In this document: positions 13,923-21,526 of the stretch, piece after piece
Layout of the letters: the number at the start of each line of letters is the position of its first letter
How positions within the stretch are numbered: the stretch's first letter is position 1
NCBI RefSeq assembly: GCF_009932435.1
Contig: NZ_BJOU01000013.1
Span: 1-22,987 of the forward strand
Source of the DNA: Gordonia crocea
GTDB lineage: Bacteria; Actinomycetota; Actinomycetes; Mycobacteriales; Mycobacteriaceae
Direction: 5' to 3'
DNA length: 22,987 nt
Position numbers and translations under genes: made by a program
The notes under the pieces: model-generated
The model's database searches: none
What the model saw: only the letters and a program-made list of their open reading frames with translations
What the model was told of the DNA's origin: nothing

Positions 13923-14815
13923 CGGAACCTTCCCCGCCGCTCATCCAGGGCCGCCAACAGGTGGGCGGCAGCCTCCTCGGCCATGCCCGCACGGGCCTGC
14001 GCGGTCGCCGAACCGATGTGGGGAGTCACGACGAGATTCGGCACCCCGAGCAACCGGCTGGGGATACCCGGCTCAGCGACGAAGACGTCGACGCCGGCAC
14101 CGGAAAGGTGCCCGCTCGCCAACGCGCGCAGCAGCGCATCCTCGTCGACGATTCCTCCTCGGCTCGTGTTCACCAGGGCCGATCCGGGCGGCATCAGCGC
14201 GATCTCCCGCGCGCCGATCAGGTTCACCGTCTCCGGGGTGCGCGGCACGTGGATCGACACGACATCGGAGGCCGCGAGCAGATCGGGCAACTCCGCCCGA
14301 AACCCCGGCTCCTCCGACGGGGTGCGCCGGTGGTGCAGGACGGTCATTCCCAGCGCGGCGGCCATGTCTGCGACGCGTCGGGCTATCCGCCCGTAGCCGA
14401 CCAACCCCAGCGTCAGCCCGGCGACGCCGCGACCGACGACGTGGTCGAACGCCCACCCGGGCCACGTCTGGTCATCCAGTTCGGCGACGGCCGCAGGCAC
14501 CCCCCGCGACACCATGAGGATCAGGCAAACGGCGAGTTCGGCAGTCGGGACGACGGTGGCCTCCGGGGCGCTCACCAGCGTGATGCCCCGCGCCGAAATC
14601 GCGTCCTGGTCCACCGCGTCGGTTCCCGCACCGGCGACGGCCACGACACTCAGGCTGGGCATGGAGTCGAGGACCGCGCCGTCGACCCGGTCGGTCGGCC
14701 CGACGAGCAATGCCTCCGCATCAGATGCCGATCCGATTGGGCCGTAGACGACCTCGAAGGGGCCGTCCAGCGCTGACACCGGCGCCGGGATGGTGACCAG
14801 GACGCGAGTCGTCAC
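13919..14815 (-). CDS. D-isomer-specific 2-hydroxyacid dehydrogenase-like oxidoreductase, first gene of the aminocyclitol operon
   Basis: This 298-residue NAD(P)-dependent enzyme belongs to the phosphoglycerate/glyoxylate/hydroxypyruvate reductase family. The dinucleotide-binding turn is GLVGYGRIA (137-145) and the catalytic residues are R219 (NTSRGG), E248 (FVAEP) and H266 (TPHIGSAT). At 298 residues it is shorter than typical family members (about 310-340), mainly in the N-terminal substrate domain, and lacks the ACT domain of serine-pathway SerA. It may oxidise or reduce a hydroxyl/ketone of the cyclitol, or make or recycle an acyl partner such as glycerate or lactate; neither is shown. 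The GTG start at 14815 is firmly set by GGAGGA about six bases upstream; the frame extends further, but without a start of similar quality. It leads a six-gene run in which every junction but the last overlaps. Confidence 0.83.
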   Translation of the reverse strand: MTTRVLVTIPAPVSALDGPFEVVYGPIGSASDAEALLVGPTDRVDGAVLDSMPSLSVVAVAGAGTDAVDQDAISARGITLVSAPEATVVPTAELAVCLILMVSRGVPAAVAELDDQTWPGWAFDHVVGRGVAGLTLGLVGYGRIARRVADMAAALGMTVLHHRRTPSEEPGFRAELPDLLAASDVVSIHVPRTPETVNLIGAREIALMPPGSALVNTSRGGIVDEDALLRALASGHLSGAGVDVFVAEPGIPSRLLGVPNLVVTPHIGSATAQARAGMAEEAAAHLLAALDERRGRFR

Positions 14816-14820
14816 GGTGC

Positions 14821-14826
14821 TCCTCC
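14821..14826 (-). promoter_or_regulatory. Strong ribosome binding site of the aminocyclitol operon
   Basis: On the minus strand the sequence reads GGAGGA followed by five bases and then GTG at 14815. This decides the start of the dehydrogenase. It is one of the few strong Shine-Dalgarno sequences in this window, where several other lead genes look leaderless. Confidence 0.7.
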
Positions 14827-14864
14827 AACCACGGCCACGGGTGAACCCGCAACTCTTCGGCATG

Positions 14865-14870
14865 ATCCTA
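14865..14870 (-). promoter_or_regulatory. Putative -10 element of the aminocyclitol operon
   Basis: TAGGAT on the minus strand fits TANNNT; a start about seven bases downstream gives a leader of about 43 bases that includes the GGAGGA site. The -35 region is unremarkable, which may mean an activator is needed; that is inference. Confidence 0.4.
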
Positions 14871-14944
14871 TCGCCAGCGGTCAGCCCCCGCAGACACCCT
14901 GAGCCTCCTGCTGATTCACGGGGCGCGGCACGCGCACCACCGGT

Positions 14945-14950
14945 TAGACT
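14945..14950 (+). promoter_or_regulatory. Putative -10 element, leaderless start of the four-gene operon
   Basis: TAGACT matches TANNNT and is followed by six bases and then the GTG at 14957. The region lacks a Shine-Dalgarno sequence, so a message beginning at the start codon is likely. Confidence 0.5.
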
Positions 14951-14956
14951 CGGCCC

Positions 14957-15577
14957 GTGCCCGTCCCCTCCAATCCGCTGCCGTTGGGCACCCGTCTGCC
15001 CTGGTTCCGGTTGACCGACCTGGACGGCAACGAATGTGCCGCCTCCGACGTCGGTGACGGGCAAATCGCGATCGTCGCCTTCATCTGCAACCACTCGCCC
15101 TATGTGCGCCACATCGAGACCGTCCTCGCCGAACAGTTGAACGCCTACCGGCGCGAGGGGATCTTCGTGGTCGCAATCTCGCCCAATGACGTCATCAGCT
15201 ATCCGTCCGACAGCCTCGCGATGATGCGGGAGCAGGCGACCCGCGACGTGGTCTTCGAGTTCCCGTACTGCCTCGACGAATCGCAAGAGGTGACCAAGGT
15301 GTTCCAGGCTGCCTGCACCCCGGAGATATTCGTGTACGACACCGCGGGGCGCCTGGCCTACCACGGCCAGTTCGACGCGAGCCGCCCCAGCGTCGCCGAT
15401 GGAACGCCGGTGACGGGCGACAGCCTTGCTCGTGCCATCACCGCGGTGCGCGTCGGCGATGCCCTCAACACCCCGCAGTCGTCGTCATTGGGCTGCAGCG
15501 TCAAGTGGCGATCGGGCAATGAGCCGGACTACGTCCTGGCGCTTCCCGACCAGCGCTGGATCCTCGACGTCGGATAG
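14957..15577 (+). CDS. Peroxiredoxin-like thioredoxin-fold protein (PRX_like1 group) with CxxS motif
   Basis: This 206-residue protein has the AhpC/TSA-thioredoxin fold. The LPWFRLTDLDG start, the FICNHSPYVRHIE segment after the second strand, the cis-Pro-type turn ACTPEIFVYD (119-128) and the C-terminal LGCSVKWRSGNEPDY (178-192) mark the peroxiredoxin-like group, whose members usually read CNHCPYV. Here the second Cys of that pair is Ser (C44-N-H-S47), so a CxxC disulfide cannot form at this site; C105, C120 and C180 remain. No signal peptide is seen, so it should be cytosolic. The chemistry could be monothiol reduction, peroxidase or a thiol-binding role, not decided here. It opens a tight operon, ending 2 bases before the next ATG. 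The GTG start is supported by the -10 element directly upstream and by family length. Confidence 0.78.
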   Translation: MPVPSNPLPLGTRLPWFRLTDLDGNECAASDVGDGQIAIVAFICNHSPYVRHIETVLAEQLNAYRREGIFVVAISPNDVISYPSDSLAMMREQATRDVVFEFPYCLDESQEVTKVFQAACTPEIFVYDTAGRLAYHGQFDASRPSVADGTPVTGDSLARAITAVRVGDALNTPQSSSLGCSVKWRSGNEPDYVLALPDQRWILDVG

Positions 15578-15579
15578 CC

Positions 15580-17025
15580 ATGTATCTCGACGTCGCCAGC
15601 TACATGCTGACAGTGCTGACTTTCTCCGTGGGCTTCCTGAGCGCGCGGCGCCACGCGCATTTCGATGTGCTGTCCAAAGATCTCTCCGACCGGTCGTGGA
15701 AAATCCGGCAGGCCCTCAACCAAGGACAGAATCTCGGCCCCCGCGACCTCGCCGAAGACATCGCCGCGGTGAGCGTCCGGCCCGATGCAGTCGCGAAGTT
15801 CGCGCGCATCGTGAACGGGTCCTTCTTCGTCGCGACCTGCGTCGTCTTCGTGATGGGTCTCGTCGCTTGGGAAAACACCCAGACCGATGTCCTGCTGACC
15901 ATCCTGTTCATCAGCACCGCACTGGTCTTCGCCCTCGGCGAATTCGACGTCCGGTGGATGGAGTCCCAAGAACGGAATCTTGCGCACGGCACGGTGTTGG
16001 GCCAACTCGCCGTCGTCGACCGGGCCCTCAAGTCCGACGAGGACGAGACCGCCGACCGCGAGATCGCCGAGATCCGCGAGGCCTACCCGCAATGGGTGTT
16101 CGGCCGGGAGCTCGAACTCGCCCTCGCGGCGAAAGAATCGCTGCCGTCCGAGGCCACCGGCGCCCGCGAACTGCTCGGCCTCGACGCCCCGCTGGAGGCG
16201 GCGCCGTTCCTCGTCGCCGAAACCCAACTGCAGCGTGGCAACCCGATCGAAGCCCTGCAGGACTTCCAGATCGTCTTGCCTCGTTCGAGTAAGTCGCGCA
16301 ACTTCGACGGACTCGCCAAGGTCCTCGGCTTCGCCGCCGGCCTGCCGCACACCCTTTTCACCGAGGTGTCGCTGCCGCCGCGCTGGTCCGCCGACTCCGC
16401 GGGCCTGGAGGTCAGCTTGTCGACGCTGCCGACGATCCGCAGCACCGCGCATTCGCTGGAGACCTTCAATTCCGGTACGAGCCTGCACGACTGGTTGGCC
16501 GAACAGCCGAAGTCGGCGGCGTGGCTCGTCTGCCGCGCGGCCACCGCCGCCGACGACGAGCTCACCGACCTGCTGGACCGGGCGAGCCGCCCCGAGTTCA
16601 GCGGCGCCCTCAACAGCCTGGGCACCGTCTGTCTGGCGCGATCGCGTGACATCGATGCGCTGCGCATCTTTGAGACGGCCGCCCGCCTGCGACCCAATTC
16701 GTCGACGGCGCATTGGGGCCGCGCCCTCGCGTGCGCACGCCGCGGCTGGACCGACGTCGCCATGGAATCCCTGCTGCGGGCGGAGAGTTTGGATCCCCGC
16801 TCACCGCGGATCATCGAACTGACCCGGATCGCCCTCAACGACGACGCGCCGGACCGGTTGCTCGCCCACCAGGGCGAATCCGACTGGTCGCCGTGGGAAA
16901 CGATCCAGCTGGCCCTCCTGGGGTACCGCCTCGACCACACCGACCGGATCACCGGTCCCCGCGGCGAGTTGGTGGCGACGATCGTCGACTCCGCGCTCGC
17001 CGCCTCCCCCGAGGTGGCTCGATGA
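15580..17025 (+). CDS. Membrane protein with TPR-like helical repeats, function unknown
   Basis: This 481-residue protein is not recognised as a named family. Residues 5-22 form a first hydrophobic segment, and 80-97 and 102-120 a close pair of membrane helices. A charged cytosolic-type stretch lies between them (23-79). The remaining about 350 residues are soluble and helical. TPR-like helix pairs with A/G spacing can be seen around 205-235 (AAPFLVAETQLQRGNPIEAL) and 342-405 (LGTVCLARSRDIDALRIFETAARLRPN followed by another pair). The N-terminal part with the membrane pair could anchor the repeats at the inner face of the membrane as an assembly scaffold; this is inference. The start lies 2 bases after the previous stop, and the stop overlaps the next ATG (ATGA), so it belongs to the same operon as the WD40 and phosphatase genes. 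Confidence 0.68.
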   Translation: MYLDVASYMLTVLTFSVGFLSARRHAHFDVLSKDLSDRSWKIRQALNQGQNLGPRDLAEDIAAVSVRPDAVAKFARIVNGSFFVATCVVFVMGLVAWENTQTDVLLTILFISTALVFALGEFDVRWMESQERNLAHGTVLGQLAVVDRALKSDEDETADREIAEIREAYPQWVFGRELELALAAKESLPSEATGARELLGLDAPLEAAPFLVAETQLQRGNPIEALQDFQIVLPRSSKSRNFDGLAKVLGFAAGLPHTLFTEVSLPPRWSADSAGLEVSLSTLPTIRSTAHSLETFNSGTSLHDWLAEQPKSAAWLVCRAATAADDELTDLLDRASRPEFSGALNSLGTVCLARSRDIDALRIFETAARLRPNSSTAHWGRALACARRGWTDVAMESLLRAESLDPRSPRIIELTRIALNDDAPDRLLAHQGESDWSPWETIQLALLGYRLDHTDRITGPRGELVATIVDSALAASPEVAR

Positions 17026-20000
17026 CCGCCGACGCGCTGACCAGCAACGTCGAATCGATTCAGGAACATCTGGAATCCAAGCCCGTCCGGCTACCGCTTG
17101 GGATCGGCGGCGGGGGGCGCACCTTCGTGCACTGGTTGGCCGAGAGCCTGGACTTGGGGCCCCTGACCGACGCGGGGGAGGGACGGTGGACGTTCCCCGG
17201 TGGAGCGATCGTCGACCGATCGTCCCGCCCGGCCGACGACGGACCCGCCGGGGTCATCGTGGAACCCGACCGCGCCGCCGGGATTCCGCCCCACGACATC
17301 GGACCAGCCGGGGCGGCCCACCTGGCCACAACGTTCCTGGCCGCACACCTCGCCGGCGACACGGCCACGGCGCAGCGGTTCGTCGAGCGCTTCGGCCCTC
17401 TCACGTCCGTCGCCGACAGCCACGGTTGGGCGTCGATTATCGGCAACCCGACTGCGTCAATACGGCAGACCGAGGGTGCGGTCCGGGCGTCGGACGCCTT
17501 CCGCGACCATTTCCGCTCGATCCAGTCACGAGGGGGGACCCGACTTCTCGATCTCGGCCGCGTGCTGTACCTGCTCGCCCCCCAACCGATGCACCTCGGC
17601 GACGAATGGGCGAACCTCGCCTCGGCGATCTCCAACCGGGCCTACACCCTCGCCGACATCAACCTGGTCCTCAGCGAATGCACCGATCTGTTCAACATCG
17701 ACTCCACCGCCGACAACCCCACCGTCGCCGCGGTCAACCCGTTCACCCGACTCCTCTTCAGCGGCTTCGTCCCCGGGTCGAGCAGTGAGTACGCCGATCT
17801 CTACACCTGGATGTCGAGACGCTCGGTGCGGTCGTTGATCCGCGACGACACCGGCGACGAATTCATCCGGACCGCGCTGCCCCTGGTCGCGGCCCGCGGC
17901 AACTGCCTCACCGCGCTCCTCGAGGACGGGGCCGTCATGCTGGCCTCCGACGTCGAGTTGCTGGCCGACTACCTCGAGCGCGACCCCGAACTCGCCGTCC
18001 ACCCGGGCGCCAAAGCGGTCCTGCTCCACGCACACCGCCTCCGTTCGAGCGGTGGCGACCGCGAAGCCCAGATGGAGTTCGCCCTGCGACGCATGTCGTT
18101 GACGAGCGCAGCCGACAAGATCGCCGAAGTCCTCCCCGAACGATCCTGGCGACCGGTGTGGTCCAACTCCAGCCCCGCCAACGTGCACCGCGTCCTCGCC
18201 GAAGGGACCGCCGGAGTCCTGTCGCTGGCCGTCATCCCGGGAGTGTCGCCGTTCCGGGCCTATGCCGGCACCGGCAACGGACAAATCCACCGGGTGACCC
18301 GCACGCACGGCGAGCTCCTGGACTTGGGCGACGAGACCGGTTCGGCCGAGATCCGCGGTCTTGCCGCAATCGAGCACGACGGCGCCGACATCATCGTGGT
18401 CGCGGCCTCGGACGCGACACTCGCCGCGTATCGGGTGACACCCGGTCCGGACGCGACCGCTGTCCGCCTTTGGTGCCACGACGAGCCGTTGTCGAGCCCG
18501 TTCACCACCGCGACGATCGCCCTGCCCGCCGACGGCCCGCCCGTTGTCCTGTCCGGCGGAGTGTCAGGCACGGTGTGGGTGCACGATCTGTTGACCGGTG
18601 AAGATCTCGGCCCCCTGGTCTCTTGGGGGGCCGAAATCCGCGGTGTTCGTACCGCACACCTCGATGACCGCGACGTGGCCATCGTCGTCGCGGTGGACAG
18701 CCGGTTGGCCGTCGTCGACCTTCACACGCACGACGAACTCGCGGTGACCACCCTGGCGCAATGGTCCGCCGACGCCGGGATGGCCGCGCTCCTCACCCCG
18801 TCGTGCATGAATGCGATCGTCATGGGTGACGACGTGCGGATCGTCGTCGGCTGCGCCATGGGGGAACTGTTCGAGGTGCGCTGGTCCCCGGGCAGCCCAC
18901 TGGACGTGGACCGACTCGAGCTGCCCGGCGTCCCCGACTCCGGGGTGAACGAAGTCGTGTTGCGACTCCACCGCGACGGGCTATCGCGGTTCATCGCCCG
19001 AAACGACGGGGTCTGGATCCGCTACGACCCCGACCAACCGCGCCGGATCAAGGTCTTCGTCGGACACGCCGGACCGGTGTGGGCGCAGGCGGTGATCGAT
19101 GTCCCCGGCACCGGAGAGGTCGTCAGCCTGACCGGCGGATCGGAAGGCACCGTGCGGATCTGGCGCCACGTGGAAGTCATCGACGAGGCGCTGGCCTACC
19201 TCCAGGTCAATCACCACCGGGGCGCCATCCGCGCCATCGCCGTGCGCGCGAGCGACGAGGAGGTCGAGGTGGTCACCGGTGGTGACGACGGCGACGTCCG
19301 AGTGTGGCACGGCGCCAATGCCCGTCGCGGCGGCGTCGCCTCCCGGCATCAGGGCGCGATCTCCGCGTTCCTCTGGCTGCCGACCGCGTCGGGGATGCGC
19401 CTGGTCGTCGGCGCCGCCGACGGCAGTCTGCGGTTGGCCACCACCGACGTACCTGAGCAGCCCGCCCGCCTGCTGGGCATCGCCCACGAAGGTGTGACGG
19501 CCCTGGCGCCGAGTTCGACCGACGGCTCGTTCTGGTCCGCCGGTAACGACGGCGGCATCACCCGATGGGATGCCATCGCCGGGGTGGCCCGCGAGTCGCG
19601 GATGGTCTGCCGGTACGGACGGGTGACCGCCGTGGCCACCGACGGTTACGGACGCGTGCTGGTCGGCGGTCAGGACGGGTCACTCTCCCTGGTCGCGCCG
19701 GACGGCTCACATGTGATGGAGTCGCGGACCTTCGACTCCGAGGTCACCGCCATCGACGTCGTCGCCGAACTCCACTTGGCCGTCATCGGCCTGGCCAGCG
19801 GACACGTCTACACGTTGCCGATCGCGCACGGCGTGGACGGCCCAATCCGGTCCATGCACCGCCACGGCCTGAACGTGGTCGCCGTCAACGCCTTTGAGTT
19901 GTACGGCCAGTTGGCCGTGGTCAGCGTCGGCCGCGACCGCAAAGTCATGGTGGGCGACGTCAGTAGCCGTGTACTCCTGCACACGATCAGCCTCGAGGGC

Positions 20001-20120
20001 TTCCCCACCGATCTCGCGGTGGCCGACAACTACATCGCCGTCAGCACGACGGCCGGGGGCACGCTGTTCCAGTTCGCCGACGGTCACGTCCAGCCCGCCG
20101 CCACGCCCCGGGACCGATAG
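17022..20120 (+). CDS. Large WD40/beta-propeller protein with uncharacterised N-terminal domain
   Basis: This 1032-residue protein has two parts. Residues 1 to about 395 form a mostly helical domain that I do not recognise, with a Gly-rich IGGGGRTFVHWL near the N-terminus (about residues 26-37). It shows no Walker, protease or kinase motif. From about 395 to the end run repeated four-strand blades with WD40 signatures, the clearest being GHAGPVWAQ, EGTVRIW, DGDVRVW, DGSLRLA, DGGITRW and DGSLSLV. Roughly 12-14 blades can be counted, enough for two seven-bladed propellers. Such propellers bind proteins and act as assembly platforms. There is no signal peptide or membrane helix, so it is probably cytosolic and may sit with the TPR membrane protein encoded just upstream. 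The ATG at 17022 is chosen from the ATGA overlap; a longer in-frame extension would lie inside the upstream gene. Confidence 0.78.
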   Translation: MTADALTSNVESIQEHLESKPVRLPLGIGGGGRTFVHWLAESLDLGPLTDAGEGRWTFPGGAIVDRSSRPADDGPAGVIVEPDRAAGIPPHDIGPAGAAHLATTFLAAHLAGDTATAQRFVERFGPLTSVADSHGWASIIGNPTASIRQTEGAVRASDAFRDHFRSIQSRGGTRLLDLGRVLYLLAPQPMHLGDEWANLASAISNRAYTLADINLVLSECTDLFNIDSTADNPTVAAVNPFTRLLFSGFVPGSSSEYADLYTWMSRRSVRSLIRDDTGDEFIRTALPLVAARGNCLTALLEDGAVMLASDVELLADYLERDPELAVHPGAKAVLLHAHRLRSSGGDREAQMEFALRRMSLTSAADKIAEVLPERSWRPVWSNSSPANVHRVLAEGTAGVLSLAVIPGVSPFRAYAGTGNGQIHRVTRTHGELLDLGDETGSAEIRGLAAIEHDGADIIVVAASDATLAAYRVTPGPDATAVRLWCHDEPLSSPFTTATIALPADGPPVVLSGGVSGTVWVHDLLTGEDLGPLVSWGAEIRGVRTAHLDDRDVAIVVAVDSRLAVVDLHTHDELAVTTLAQWSADAGMAALLTPSCMNAIVMGDDVRIVVGCAMGELFEVRWSPGSPLDVDRLELPGVPDSGVNEVVLRLHRDGLSRFIARNDGVWIRYDPDQPRRIKVFVGHAGPVWAQAVIDVPGTGEVVSLTGGSEGTVRIWRHVEVIDEALAYLQVNHHRGAIRAIAVRASDEEVEVVTGGDDGDVRVWHGANARRGGVASRHQGAISAFLWLPTASGMRLVVGAADGSLRLATTDVPEQPARLLGIAHEGVTALAPSSTDGSFWSAGNDGGITRWDAIAGVARESRMVCRYGRVTAVATDGYGRVLVGGQDGSLSLVAPDGSHVMESRTFDSEVTAIDVVAELHLAVIGLASGHVYTLPIAHGVDGPIRSMHRHGLNVVAVNAFELYGQLAVVSVGRDRKVMVGDVSSRVLLHTISLEGFPTDLAVADNYIAVSTTAGGTLFQFADGHVQPAATPRDR

Positions 20121-21506
20121 ATGGCCTTCGAGTTCGGTGTTGCCGCGGGTGACCTCTCCGCGTCGTCGGTGGTCTTGTGGACGCGGGTCGGCCCCGACGA
20201 ACCGATCGACTGGGTGGTCGAGTCGTCGGACGGTTCCCGGCGCGGCAGCACGCACGCGGATGCCGACGGGTTTGTCCACGTTGCCCTGGGCGCGCTCGAC
20301 CCGGGTATGCCGCACCGCTATCGGTTCCACACCGAGGCCGGTGGGCCCAGCCCTTGGGGCCGGTTCCGCACGCTGCCGAGCAACGGTGGAATCCGATTCG
20401 CCGTGGCGTCATGCGCGAAGTTCAACTCCGGCTATTTCAACGCCTACGCGGCAATCGCCGAGCGCTCCGACCTCGATTTCGTCCTCCACCTCGGCGATTT
20501 CATCTACGAGGCCGGCCAAATCCCCCGTGGGCGCCAGACTCCGGGCATCGACATCGGGCGCGAGTTCGAACCGCGGCACGACTGTGTGACCTTCGACGAT
20601 TATTCGACCCGGTACGCCCAGTACCGCCGCGACCCGGCACTCCGCGCACTCAGCGAAGCCCACGGCCTGCTCTTCACCCTCGACGACCACGAGATCGCCG
20701 ACAACGCTTGGTCGGGCGGAGCCGAGGAACACCTCCCCGAAGACGGCCCCTGGGCAAATCGCCTGCACGGCGCGCTGGCGGCATGGGAGCGATGGCAGCC
20801 GACCACCCGGCGTCCCACGGGGGGCGGGCCGCTGTGGCAGCAGGTGCGCCTGGGCGACGTCGCCACGTTGTTCCTCTGCGAGACACGACTGAACCGCACC
20901 GACCCGAACGCCCCCGACGGGCCCGGAAAGTCGGCGCTGGGACCAACGCAGCGAGCCGAGCTCCTCGCCGCCGCCGAGGCCGGGGACGACTGGTTTGTGC
21001 TCGGCATGCCGTCAAAGCTGCTGAGCCTCCAGGCGGCCCGGGGTCACTCTGACACCGATCTCGTCTTGACCACGCTCAAATTGTCCGCCTCCGACGGCTC
21101 CCCGTTCCGGGACCGGTGGGACTCCTACGCCGGTGAGCAGTCGACCATCGTCGACGCCCTCGGCAAGGGACCCCGCCGGACGGTGGCCCTCTGCGGCGAC
21201 GTGCATTTCGCCGCGTTCAGCGAACACGGCAGCCTCGCTGAATGCGTGACGAGCTCGGTCACCTCGCCCAACTTCGACGACAAGATGGGCTGGTCGGGCA
21301 CCACAAAGTCTCGGCCGTACGAGGAGAAGCTCGTCGGTCTCGTCCCCGAGATGGCGTGGTGCGACCTCGATCGGCACGGGTTCCTCGTCGTCGACATCAC
21401 CGCCGAAAAATTCACCTGCGAATGGTGGGGGGTGGCCTCCGTCGTCGAGCCGACCTCATCGGCGACTCTGCTCCACACCGTGACGGTGCACCCGACGACG
21501 CACTGA
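20121..21506 (+). CDS. PhoD-family metallophosphatase without export signal
   Basis: This 461-residue protein belongs to the PhoD/DUF2401 alkaline phosphatase D family of Fe/Ca-type phosphodiesterase/phosphomonoesterases. It has a short beta-sandwich N-domain (1 to about 85: FEFGVAAGDLSASSVVLWTR) and the catalytic domain with the metal ligand Cys in VASCAKFNS (about 93-101), GDFIYE (about 124-129), DDHEIADN (about 188-195) and CGDVHF (about 358-363). Classical PhoD enzymes are exported by the Tat pathway. Here the protein begins directly with the mature N-domain and has no twin-arginine or hydrophobic leader, so a cytosolic phosphoesterase is expected. The ATG follows the WD40 stop with no gap, so the two are made together. 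The cytosolic setting suggests a nucleotide, lipid-headgroup or teichoic-acid-like diester substrate, which is a guess. It is convergent with the DUF5663 gene, 20 bases apart. Confidence 0.85.
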   Translation: MAFEFGVAAGDLSASSVVLWTRVGPDEPIDWVVESSDGSRRGSTHADADGFVHVALGALDPGMPHRYRFHTEAGGPSPWGRFRTLPSNGGIRFAVASCAKFNSGYFNAYAAIAERSDLDFVLHLGDFIYEAGQIPRGRQTPGIDIGREFEPRHDCVTFDDYSTRYAQYRRDPALRALSEAHGLLFTLDDHEIADNAWSGGAEEHLPEDGPWANRLHGALAAWERWQPTTRRPTGGGPLWQQVRLGDVATLFLCETRLNRTDPNAPDGPGKSALGPTQRAELLAAAEAGDDWFVLGMPSKLLSLQAARGHSDTDLVLTTLKLSASDGSPFRDRWDSYAGEQSTIVDALGKGPRRTVALCGDVHFAAFSEHGSLAECVTSSVTSPNFDDKMGWSGTTKSRPYEEKLVGLVPEMAWCDLDRHGFLVVDITAEKFTCEWWGVASVVEPTSSATLLHTVTVHPTTH

Positions 21507-21526
21507 TGTCCCGGCGCGGACTGCGA

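Larger units (their letters stand above)
14816..14956. promoter_or_regulatory. Divergent control region between the aminocyclitol and WD40/PhoD operons
   Basis: This is the longest non-coding interval in the window. On the minus strand it holds a ribosome site (14821-14826) and a -10-like TAGGAT (14865-14870), which would give the aminocyclitol operon a leader of about 43 bases. On the plus strand TAGACT (14945-14950) lies six bases before the GTG at 14957. No iron box, clear operator palindrome or riboswitch-like structure was recognised in between. Confidence 0.5.

Noticed and set aside
14957..21506. A known defence system such as an AVAST/STAND or CBASS type
   Set aside because: No STAND NTPase, nucleotidyltransferase, TIR, nuclease or protease motif is seen in any of the four proteins, so no known defence type can be claimed.
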